Positions 43,712 through 53,613 of a stretch of DNA of 56,704 nt are shown piece by piece; within the stretch, counting starts at the first letter, position 1; each line of letters opens with the position of its first letter. Made by a program: the position numbers and the translations under genes. The notes beneath the pieces were generated by a model. The model had not been told where the DNA came from. It searched no databases and worked only from the letters and a program-made list of their open reading frames with translations. The DNA comes from Perkinsus olseni (lineage: Eukaryota; Perkinsozoa; Perkinsida): NCBI GenBank assembly GCA_013115125.1, contig JABANN010000178.1:1-56704 (forward strand), read 5' to 3'.

Positions 43712-45201
43712 ATGACTCTCCTCCGCTATGGGCCGACTGCTGCTGTCATATCGGCGATAATTACTGAGATTTTCGCTCCGAGGGTAAGGCCCCTTTGAAC
43801 ATCAATAGTGATTTAGTTTAAATCGAGATGAAATGATACGCATGCGGTGGGTTGTCCTGTGACAGCACTCCTGTCTTGACGGCCATGCTTCCCTTGGTTC
43901 TGCCTCGTCTCTGTTTTCAGGGCCGGAGACCCACCCATAGTCGTCCGATGCCCTACAGTCGTCCTCAAGAGAGCAGCTCTCTCCCACAGAGTTCCGCTGA
44001 CTCTCAATTGGAAATCGTGGACCTGAAGGAAATGAAAAAATTGCGGAAAGAAGTACAAAAGCAAAAATTCGAGGAGTTCCTGGGTGATCTTTCGTCCATC
44101 GACATATCTTCTACCGCAGGCGAGGACACCTGCTACTCAACCTGGAAGGGTGGCGAGAGGGTAGTAGCCCGAATGCAAGACGATCTGTCGAAGTCGTCTC
44201 AGGGGAGCGAAGGAGAGGTTACCGTGTGGGCTCACCGTGAATCGCCCGAGAAGCCTTATCACACTGATTGCATCAACTTTCATTGGAGGTCAGTGATGTG
44301 CGAGCGCTCGAGAGAGAATTGTTCTCTCTCAGGTTAAACAGCACTACCTCAGGCGGCAACAGCTCGAGCCCCTTCAAGACGCTCATCCCTGAGGCGGAGG
44401 TTTCCGGGTCTTTCCAGTATGCGGCTATGGACGGGTTCTTCCCCTCCTACTTGGGCCTGTTTAGGTACATGTCGAAGTACTACGTCAATTTGAAGTACTT
44501 CATGCTCACACAACTCGAAGGGGATGGTCTGACCTGCCAACAGCAGTTGGACCGGAGGATTCATGAGGGCCTCGGTGATGATCTCTCGGCCTACAGTGAT
44601 ACCGCGAGTATGGTATCGATCCAGCGCACTTTGGTGTATACCGCTGGGCATTCGACACCGTCCGCAAGATCACGACAAATGACTGTGGGAGATGGGAGTT
44701 TTGGTCCCGTGATGAGGTGAGTTCCGAAGTTGGCATCAATTCAGGGAGTTGTGAACGATGCGCATTGAGTGCGTTTGATATCAGGGTCGAAAATTGTAGC
44801 TGGAGCGGATCGGCCTGACTCTCTCTGGAGAGGTATTGTGAGCGTTCAGATGACAAACAAGCGAGGTGTCGAGATGGCCTTCGTCCCCAGCACTGGAAAG
44901 ATCAAGATCATAGCACTTTCGGTGCTAAGCTTTGGAAAGATGTGAGCCGATCGGACACGAGACGTGCGCATTCATCTTGCTCAGGGAACCCCCATCCGGC
45001 TACCCACTTCACCACGCTCGGGCCGATGAGTTGACCGAGAGAGCCTGGCCATTATTAACGGGGAAGTATGAGCTGCTTCCCTTCGATTTGCTTTTGGCTT
45101 GCGGGAAAGCTGCAAGAGCCCTGCTGGAGAGCGAGGGAGAACAAATAACTGAGGGTGTGGCAATTAGACTGATACACAGGGCGCTGCTGAAAGAAGACTA
45201 G
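43712..45201 (+). CDS. Secreted tandem-family gene G, with a one-base frameshift
   Basis: Exons inferred: 43712-43783 (signal peptide TAAVISAIITEIFA), 43921-44160 (MPYSRPQESSSLPQ, a Lys-rich helix EMKKLRKEVQKQKFEEFL, DTCYSTWKGGER), 44203-44288 (86 nt, HRESPEKPYHTDC), 44333-44416 (84 nt), 44465-44716, 44850-44941 (92 nt, TNKRGVEMAFVPSTGK) and 44985-45201 (EPPSGYPLHHARADELTE to RALLKED). Exon 44465-44716 lacks one base relative to E near 44602 (GATACCGCGAGTATGG against GATACCCTCGAGTATGG). The frame is thus lost before the conserved WEFWSRDE end of that exon, although the later exons remain intact in their own frame. Either a young pseudogene or a sequencing error. Confidence 0.7.
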
Positions 45202-45675
45202 ACGATATATGATTCGTATTCCATGTCATCGCTGTCCGATGTTGTTACATATGGTGTAACGCTGTGATTGACAACTGTTTTGTTTGTAAGGGAGTTGCAA
45301 CGATAATGAGGAAAATGCAAATGTCGCGGCGGAAAGAGTACTCTTAGGGGTGAGAAGGGATCCTAAGGGACTGAAAGAGCTCTTTAAATGACGATTTATT
45401 CCGATTCATGGTCAAAGAGCTTATCGCGGTATCTCTCTCCTGTCACAGTCTCTTAAGATTTCAGAAACCCTAGTCGGAAACCTCGGGTGAGTAAGAACTT
45501 GCTGCGTGAACGTACGTGGACTACATGATGTAGTCTGTCGAGTGGTAGGGGGACATGTGACCAATATCGTGTCTGATACTGCCACTCAACGCGTACTCGG
45601 CTGCCGCCGTGCTCTCCAGAAACGAGACTGGTTATGGGTCGGCAGATTGGAGAATGATAAGGGCGAGTTTGGTAC
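45202..45675. other. Gap without recognised gene
   Basis: 3' flank of gene G and the presumed 5' flank of the MULE. Contains a copy of the palindrome GACTACATGATGTAGTC at about 45518-45534 that recurs at about 46335-46351. Confidence 0.4.
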
Positions 45676-47880
45676 ATGGCTGAGCCTACCGGTAATAGTA
45701 TTCAGGAGCCTGACCCGGTCAGAAGGCTGCTCGGTGTAAGGTGTCAGGCTGACACTGTCAGCCGCGATGCGGAAAATCTTGGTTCGGAAAACCTGATTAG
45801 GTGTTGGACATGCCCCCGCCGGCTATTGCGCAAGAACCGCAAGAACCGGCGACTGCACCGGAGGCGGAAGCAGCTCCGTCGAACACGCGCGGGCCAAAAA
45901 TCGCATGGAATTATCGCACGACTCTCAACGACGAGAGCGAAGTTGCGGACTGGCTTAAAGCGCAAGGGAAGTTCGGAATCGCTTAGTATGACCGAATGCC
46001 ATTCGGCGAATGGCCTTTAAAAGGACCCGTCATGTGATTTTTTTTTCAGTTCCAACTCCAGTAGGAATGGCGCCCGGGTGACTATGTACTATTGCGCATG
46101 TGGTAGTCCAGCCGCTAGAAGGAAACGAGCTGAGAAAAATGACTGTCTTGCGGAGGGATACAAGCTGATGCTCCACTAGCCGAATGATAGCTCTAGAGTG
46201 CTGATATACAGTACGGGCGAGCACGACCACGACTGGAAGCAAAACTCTGGAGTTCCACCACCATTCGACGAGATTGTTGAAGGGTAGGTGGCGAAGGGAA
46301 TCATTACTTGGGAGGAGATGGAAAGAATCATCGATGACTACATGATGTAGTCTACATCGCACAGAATGGGCTTCAGCCAGAGGAGAAGCCCCCTAAAAAG
46401 GTGGGCCGCGTGTCGCGACTCCACCAGTCTTCATGGCGGGGCAAGTGTCATGAAGGCTCATTCCCACGTGCCCAGTTTCAGTTCTTGAGTCTAGCCTATG
46501 CCCCGGCTTAACAGTGTTAAGTTAACAGCGAAACGTTCATGAGGCATGTTGAGTTGTGAGTCAGGAAAGAGAGGAAGGAGAGGGTTGGAGAGGCAAAGCC
46601 AACGCTTTCATTATCACTCGGCCCTCGAAGCCGTATTCTTCAGTAGCCGGCCACAACGCGGCCTACTCGCCGCACGCGCACACTCTGAAAATCACTGACA
46701 AAAATCATTACGTTTGGTTTTTGTCAATTCGTCGATAGATTCGCTCCGTCCAGCGCAGTAATCTGCGAAATCAGGTCTAACAGCCTTGTCACTAACCGTC
46801 ACAGCGACAAGACGTGAGATATATTCTATGGGACGCTGTGTCCGATAGAACGCTCGCCATAGACTGCAAAACTCAACTTTCAACTGTGGAAAAATCTTAG
46901 CTCAAGTCATGCTGCTCTTTTAGGTAATCAATAAAATGCAGTACTTAGGCCGCCTAAGTTAGGCGGAAGATGAATTAAGGGAGCTGCAAGATATCGTTGG
47001 AGGAGCTGGAGAAATTGGCTAACGATCACTCAGACCTCCCAGGGATCCACCAACCAGACCTCCCATTTGTGGTCTTCTCGAGAATCTCGAGAATCTCCTC
47101 TCGAGTCGAGATTCACGGACATCAATGACTTCATCATCATATTCACCACGAGACGTCTTGTATGGTCTGCCACCAAAGCCAGCATGTACAACACCGACGC
47201 AACGTACAAGTTGAAATTCAACCATTGAAACTCCAACGTCTACCAGTATTGATGCTTGCAATAAGCGACAGTCACAACCATTGCTTCCCCATCGCCGTGG
47301 CTATATCAGGGGGAGAAAGAACTCAAGACTACGCTGATTTACTACGAGCAGTAGGCGCAGAGAGGATGGGACTGAACCCAACAAGACCAAAATACGTGAT
47401 GGGAGACGGTGCAGGAGCCATATCGTCGGCTATCGAAGCTGTTTACGAGGACACTGTGTCACGGTGCATGTGCTGCCAGCACAGTGCTGATAGTACCATG
47501 CCTGGTACCATGTCCAAAGTAAAGTTGAGAAGAAGATGAAGGAGATGAACACCGACTCGGAGCTCCAACTCCACATCCTGCGAGACCTTCGACTCAACTC
47601 TCTAGCACAACCCCGGCGTTCTTCACACACTTCAACCTGATGGAGAAGAAGTACTCCGAGCCCGAAGGCAAAGCAGTGATGGATTACATGAGGGAGAGTT
47701 GGATCGACAGCGATCTCAGTGGATGGTACCAAGGCTTTGCGCCACTACTACCATCTCCGAATAATGGATCAGAGGGCAATAACCGGAGGTTGAAGAAGTT
47801 TATCCTGCGAAACCGCCTGTCAGCGGGGATTACAAGGCAAGGCTGTCACCCGGGTGATGGCTGTTATTCAGGTATCAATA
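45676..47880 (+). mobile_element. Decayed MULE (Mutator-like) DNA transposon
   Basis: Coding remnants appear in order on the plus strand. The N-terminal part has WNYRTTLNDESEVADWLKAQ, then GKFGIA, an in-frame stop, and YDRMPFGEWPLKGP; further on STGEHDHDWKQNSGVPPPFD and KGIITWEEMERIIDD. The transposase core reads IIIFTTRRLVWSATKASMYN, then TDATYKLKF (first catalytic Asp); after a frame change LPVLMLAISDSHNHCFPIAV follows with YVMGDGAGAISSAIEAVYE (second Asp). The C-terminal part reads FAPLLPSPNNGSEGNNRRLK (catalytic Glu region). These are the hallmarks of the MULE transposase domain, preceded by a FLYWCH-like N-terminal region. There is at least one internal stop and at least two frame changes, so it is not autonomous. 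Terminal inverted repeats were not found. The end runs into a minisatellite at 47823. Confidence 0.85.
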
Positions 47881-48165
47881 AAAACCGTCGATAACAAGGC
47901 TGAATCCCAATCTGAGTGAGAGCGGGGATAACAAGGCAAGGCTGTCACCCGGGTGATGGCTGTTATTCAGGTGTCAACAAAAACCGTCGATAACAGGGCT
48001 AAATCCCAACCTGAGTGAGAGCGGGGATTACAAGGCAAGGCTGTCACCCGGGTGATGTCTGTTATCCAGGTGTCAATAAAAAACCGTCGATAACAGGGCT
48101 GAATCCCAATCTGAGTGAGAGCGGGGATTACAAGGCAAGACTGTCACCCGCGTGAAAACGGAGAT
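47823..48165. repeat. Minisatellite, 99-bp unit
   Basis: Units start at 47823, 47922, 48021 and 48121 with GCGGGGATTACAAGGCAAGG (variants) and contain CTGTCACCCGGGTGATGGCT and ACCGTCGATAACA. There are three full units and a partial fourth that degrades. The first unit overlaps the 3' end of the MULE frame. Confidence 0.92.
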
Positions 48166-48811
48166 AAAAAGGCAAGGCAGAAAAATGCGCAAGTTTCGGC
48201 AAGTTTCGTGCAGTCTCTGACTCTGAGTGACGATTCGAATATTTACTGATAGTTTCTGATGGTTGGAAGGGGAAGAATGATTTTCATCCAATAATGACCG
48301 GACGGCAGCACTGCTGCCGCAGCAGGGCTCAAACCGAATAAGAGTCTTATTGTAAGACTGAATCCGTGAATTGAGTGGTAGGAGTCCTACCGTAGGACAG
48401 GCCTCAGACGGGGGTGCAGAAGTTCTTGCTACAGTATATACAACAATAGATACACTGCTGTCTCTCCCTGGGCGAGCGAGATTTGACTTGGGGTCCCGGC
48501 GGGCGAGTCTCTGTGCTCCAGGACAGCACCACACCTTCACCCTTGTCGGTTCGGGTTCCATCGTCCCCGTTCTCACCCGCCATTTAAGTCCTTCTTCCCA
48601 GGCTTTTCTTGCGCTATACAAAATGGCTTGCGTGCGTGCCGCCCCACGTGCCTGCAAAGTTATGGGCGAGCGAGATTTCTTCTGAAAATTGTTCTAAGTT
48701 GGTTTCTGCTTGTTGGAACCGTGCATGCATACCGACCGAAGAATCTAGAACGATTTCACGACTTCCGATAACAAGCGGTCGTCCCAGGTCCTCGGGCAGT
48801 TAGTTCCGCTC
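48166..48811. other. Gap without recognised gene
   Basis: No plus-strand gene. A long minus-strand frame (48073-48657, 194 codons) runs through part of the minisatellite and has no recognisable motif or codon bias in its favour. Confidence 0.4.
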
Positions 48812-51342
48812 ATGACAGTCCAACGAGAGCAGCCCGGTCTCTCGCGGCCGCTGCCATCAGCACCCGATGGACGGCGGTCCACCGAACCTTCTGATTCAAA
48901 CGAAGGCCGGGGGGATTCTTGCGAGGGTTTTATCTCTGGTGGCTCTCAGCAGCGCGACTTAAGTGAGGTCAAGTCTCCGGCACAATCCGAAGGGAGCTGG
49001 CCCGAGGAGAGGGTGATTGACAGAGACGCCCATGTTGGTGCTGCAAAGACCGATTCGGGCTCGAATGCATCACAAAGCGATCCACTTCCACCGAACGAAG
49101 GCCGCAGTGTTCTTCAGTCTGTCTTCGGCCAGGCACGGCCAGCGGTGATTTATTTCCGATGCGTGATGGCGAGTCCTGTCCAACGGTACTCAAGCCGGCT
49201 GGTGGCGACGCCCAGCCTGCGATTCTATTATCATCACTCGAGTGCTGTTCACCGATATAACTGTGTTATCAACACTCTAGAACACAACGGCGGTGTGAGT
49301 TTGACGGACGGGCCCTGGGGAGATGCGAGATGGTCTGTGCGATGGGATGGCAATAGCAAACCGGAGGTCCTCAAGAAGATGCACGCCTTACAAAAGACTA
49401 ATCACTTTCCAGGCTCCTTTCAAATGGGTTGGAAAGATTCTCTTTGTCACAACATCAAGCGACTTCAGCGTCGAATCGGTCCAAGCTCCCCGAGTATCAT
49501 CCCCCAGACGTACGTCCTCCCCAAGGATTTTAGCAAGTGGAATATGGACAGAGTGAACTCGAAAGCTGGCAGCATGTGGATCTTCAAGCCGCGTAGTTCA
49601 AGTTGTGGTAGGGGTATTAAGTTGATTCGGAAATCGTTGAGCGGAGCGATGCTGCGGAAGTTCGCTATGAAGGCAGGAATCATACAGAAATACATCGGCA
49701 ACCCCTTGCTACTCAATGGCTTCAAGTGTGACCTCCGACTATACGTTCTGGTGACTTCGGTCGATCCTCTTAAAATCTACCTCTACGACGAAGGACTGGT
49801 CAGAATAGCCACGCAGCCCTATGTGACGAAGGGACGCTCCAAGTCTCGCTTCATGCATTTGACGAATTATAGTATCAACAAACGAAGCTCGACCTTTGTG
49901 AAGAACGAAGATACGCAGTTCGGCAGCGAACGGGATCTCGATGGGCTTGATGAGGTTTCTGAAAGAGGTAATAATGGTAACTGTTGGGAATTCCGGAATT
50001 CTGAGGCGCAGGTTCATCCAGGACCGAAAGCGCTGCCTCAGTGGGTGGGAGTAATATGAGCAATAAGTGGTCTCTGGAGGAGCTAAGGCAAAGCCTGACT
50101 GAAGCTGACGTAGTTGGACCCGACTGGGCCTGGTTTTAGTCGTGCTTGCTAGGATCGTTGTGCGTTCTCTCATTGTAGCTGGACTTCGACAAAATGATGC
50201 GGGATGTGGAAGATGTTATCATCAAGGTGATTTGTGGATGGTGCGGTATAGGATACTAGATCATTTTTAGACAGTTATCTCGGCGGAACCTCAGATGGCC
50301 ACCAACCTGCATCGTTCGACGAACTACAGTTCCTGCGCAGAGCTCGGGGCGCCCGTGCACCAAAATCTCTTCGAGGTGGATCGAACCGGGGTCGTTCGGT
50401 TGTGAGTGGCCCTTCGGCTGGCAGATATACGGCTTCGACATTCTAGTCGATGCTAGCTTGCGGCCGTGGCTCCTCGAGGTCAACGTCTGCCCGTCGTTTT
50501 CCAGCTCCAGCCCACTGGACAAGCGCATAAAGTCTCAGCTCATGGCCGATGCATTCACGCTCGTTGGTGCGGCGCCGTTGATAGCTCATGATTCGTGCCT
50601 GGCTGAGCGAATATCCAAGCTTGAAGCGTGCAGCCGGCGGAGCTATCGTGTCAGGTTTCTGGCCGTTCAATCGACCTGGAGGGAAGATCAATCCGCTATA
50701 TCCGGGCAGTTGGAAACCAACAACACCGGAGAGGAGTACTAGTGTCTGGCTTGAGGGAGGGCCATCCCGCGGTTTCCCCGTGCTCGAGGCGAGGGGCATG
50801 CCATATTTGGGGTGCCAGTTGTGAGGAGATGCTTCTCAATCGAGGGTACCTGCGTGTCTGGTGGAGGCTGAACGCATTTTTATCGGCTCTCCGCTGTTCA
50901 ATATGTCGGGGCTGTGGTAGTTGCTCGGTGGTGGTTGTGAGATATCTTGCGTAGGTTCGAGAGCTTCTCTTCTACTGGAGCTGGATAAGTTGGCTCGCAA
51001 GGCTTCAAGCGGGTTACCGCTGTCAACCCTGACGGAAGCGGACTGGGCGTCCTTAATGGACTGGCATGATGAAGAACAGAGGGCTGGCGGATATCGACGG
51101 ATTTACCCGACCCGGGAGAACGCCGAGGTGACGACAGGACGTCTCGGGTTCGAACCCCGGTCTCGGCACCTCGTAGCCCATTTCAGCACTATGGGAGGTA
51201 TCTGCTCACGGAGCGATCTTCGAACCTCCTCTTCCGGCTGTGGTTAGAGGCTGGCGGAGCAAAAGTCTTTGATCCGAGCGCGAAAGAGTTTTCATACAAA
51301 CCCGAGGGGATTCCGTCGCAGGTGATAAGATCATCTTATTAA
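48812..51342 (+). CDS. Tubulin-tyrosine-ligase-like polyglutamylase (TTLL)
   Basis: An ATP-grasp ligase that adds glutamates to tubulin tails. From Met 48812 a low-complexity acidic N-terminus leads into VHRYNCVINTLEHNGG, HALQKTNHFPGSFQMGWK and LCHNIKRLQ. The ATP-grasp motifs are visible: MWIFKPRSSSCGRGI, IIQKYIGNPLLL, FKCDLRLYVLVTSVDPL, YLYDEGLVRIAT, FMHLTNYSINK, and after splicing YGFDILVDASLRPWLLEVNV with CPSFSSSSPLDK. The Phe of FDLR is Cys. A C-terminal exon reads DWHDEEQRAGGYRRIYPTRE and continues over an intron (51128-51186) to YGRYLLTERSSNLLFRLWLE, ending at 51342; this tail matches the TTLL4/5 type. Intron joins between 50060 and 50280 and between 50742 and 50960 are not certain. It fits a flagellate protist. 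Confidence 0.88.
51128..51186 (+). other. 59-nt TTLL intron with tRNA T-arm and 3' acceptor-like sequence
   Basis: Donor GTGACGA, acceptor CATTTCAG. The boundaries are fixed by the TTLL frame (ENAE joined to HYGRYLL). Within it TCGGG-TTCGAAC-CCCGG is a perfect T arm, and the following TCTCGGC pairs with GCCGAGG, which straddles the exon end and the donor. Only about a dozen bases separate the two, so a D and anticodon arm are missing. Unlike the two introns in the TIR-like gene, the tRNA-like part is in the sense direction. Confidence 0.6.
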
Positions 51343-51631
51343 GATGACCTTAGCCTCCCATTCGGCCGTACCAGTCGTTTTGTGAGCTCAACTGTGGCCA
51401 TCTGAGGGTCCACTAACAACAATCTTATCAATCAGCAACATAGCGAAAGAAGTAAAAGGCTCATGGCAGGTTCATTACGACTGAGGGGTGGCGATCGAGT
51501 GTGGCATGCAGCGATAGTCTGTATTTCTCGTGGTCTGTTCCTTTGCGTTCGAGAGTTTCCTGAGGTGAAGGAGACTTGACGATGGTTCCTGCAGTTCCTA
51601 TCACTTGTTTTTTCTGTCCCCAACCACCCGA

Positions 51632-53247
51632 ATGCCGACCCAAGTGCTCGTGTCGATCAGCGACGAGGTCCGTTACTTCCTCAACTCTCAGCCGGCGGCC
51701 CTACGGAAAGTATACAGACACCGCGATAGCATCGATTTGGATGATCTCTGCAAGATGGTCGAGGACCACAACGAGAGGGTAGTACTCCCGCTATGCCATC
51801 TGGAGTGTCATCTCACAACGCTTTCTCGCTCGAAAACTTCAGCTCATCTCGCCGCAGTTGTGTTGCTGCCGTTGAGCGAAGACATTATGATGGCAAAAGA
51901 TGGCTACCGTGTTCCTTCTCAGGTCAATCACGAGAAGCGAAGCTCCTTCGTACTTGCCGACGTTATGAAGAACTGCAAAGTTGTCGCGCGCCTCAATAAC
52001 GACGAGGAAATGGTAGTAGGGACCGTTCAATGCTTTACTCCTCTCCCTCGTCGAAATGATAACGGCGAGCTGTTGATTCTCGCTAATTTTAGTTGTCCAA
52101 GTTGACTCCACTTGAGCGTATGAGAGCTGAAGCAGCGGAGCGAAAGTAGGGGCTTGTGATGGTAGGCCGATGATAGGCTGATGGCCACTCAGGTATCAGA
52201 GGTCAATCGGTGCCAATCTCAAGGGCGCCTCCCGGCTCAATTTCGTAGCAGCAGCCCACAGGAGAGAAGGCGTGTCGACCGTTGCGGAGGAGGTCAAAGG
52301 AGTTAGTGAGAATATCAGGTACTAGGGAGTCTCTAGTAGGGACTCGGCAATGCAAGAAGATCTTCAACTCGCCTCAGTCTTTGAAGAATTTGTGCACTTC
52401 GCTCGAGCACTGTAGCCCTTTTGGCGTCGTCGTTGACTATCCCTCATCATCATACAGAATCATTCGAGATGATATTGTACGGTATCACGCTCTCTCGATA
52501 AACCTGTCTCGGGGGCGTGTGAGATTTGTGCTTCCCCCTCAGTACCGCGCTGCACTTCATAATGGCCTTCCTGGGCTCCTTTGCCTTCGGCTACTATTTT
52601 ATCAAGATTTTCCGGGAGTACATGGACCCGACTTACGTAAGGATACGTGGCACTCGTGATGGCCTCTCATCGACATTGGATGCGCATATAGTATCCTCCC
52701 ATCAGTGCGATCGTTGCTATTCTTTTTCAGAGATACCTATTCGGCGGATTCTGCTGTGTGTTGACGCTATTCGTAGAGGCCTTGTTATTCATAGTTCGAG
52801 ACCAGAAAGCAGACCTCATCGCCAAGTAATTTCCGCTCATGCCGCGTTCAAAAATATCTAAGCTTCAACCTTGCGCTCGACGGATTAGGTTGAAGCCAGA
52901 TCGACAAAAGCCATCGGTTTTCTCAGGAACGCTCGCATGAAGGCTAGGGAGAGAGCACGCGCTGAGGCGGCCGAGATGAGATGTTACAAAGAGAAGCTCG
53001 AGGAGGAGACTCGAAAGGCTGAGAATGAACCTGACGAGTTGGAAGATGTAGGCCGGTCTGTCGTTCCCGCGGAGCTTGGTAAGCGGCATCTGATGCACAG
53101 CGCTTCCGTTGGGCCTAGGTTCCGGCTGTCACCGCTATTGAAGATAGCAAGGCTGTAGAGGAAGTACAGGATGACGAAGGCTCTACTCTGAGGAAACGGC
53201 CGGTGGCCGTGACTGATAAATCTTCCGCGGTAGAAGCGGAAGACTAG
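51632..53247 (+). CDS. V-ATPase assembly factor, Vma12/TMEM199-like
   Basis: Vma12-type proteins sit in the ER membrane and help assemble the V0 sector of the vacuolar ATPase. Exons: Met 51632 (VLVSISDEVRYFLNSQPAAL to MVEDHNER); YQRSIGANLKGASRLN to EEVKGVSENI near 52195-52318; the first membrane helix LHFIMAFLGSFAFGYYFIKI ending YMDPTY (about 52533-52640); the second helix RYLFGGFCCVLTLFVEALLF ending RDQKADLIAK (about 52733-52826). An intron GTAATTT to TTCTCAG then joins LIAK to NARMKARERARAEAAEMR, a charged coiled-coil tail, and a last exon VPAVTAIEDSKAVEEVQ ending at 53247. The pair of hydrophobic helices with a short loop and the YQRS-type segment support the call. A plain reading would stop at 52829; the intron makes the tail coding. 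Family assignment is moderate. Confidence 0.6.
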
Positions 53248-53613
53248 ATCGAGTTTCGTCAGTGTTGTCTAGAGTATCGAAGTGTTGTGTTGATGAGTAG
53301 TCATCTCAGGGCGGCCAGAGGACTATGAAATTCATAGTGGTGTATGTAGTTAATTTTCTTGTTCAATTAACGCATGCTAGTGTGGGGTATTTTGGCACAC
53401 GTATGCTTCAATGGACCTTACCCGTATCTTTTTTGGTCGAAAGATTCTCACCGGAGCACCCACCCTCAACACAACACATACCACTCGCTCTCTCAGTGAA
53501 CGGTTGAGACGTACGAACTTGCCTTAATTCCCTTCCTTGTAAATACTTTCAACCGAACCGAAAAATCCTGGATAACACGAACAACAACATCATTATCATC
53601 ATCCACACACTTC
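53248..53613. other. Gap without recognised gene
   Basis: Convergent 3' flanks of the TMEM199-like gene and the minus-strand gene. Nothing is supported. Confidence 0.4.

Noticed and set aside
19465-48165. Direct repeats considered as CRISPR arrays
   Set aside because: Both repeats are contiguous tandem units without unique spacers, in a eukaryotic genome.
48073-48657. Minus-strand open frame of 194 codons
   Set aside because: It runs through part of the 99-bp minisatellite, has no recognisable motif, and no signal of conservation.
49739-50173. Minus-strand frame of 144 codons
   Set aside because: Antisense to strongly supported TTLL exons.
52827-52829. Stop of the TMEM199-like gene right after the second membrane helix
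   Set aside because: A GTAATT donor and TTCTCAG acceptor extend the frame into a charged tail that is open to 53247, which fits better; not proven.
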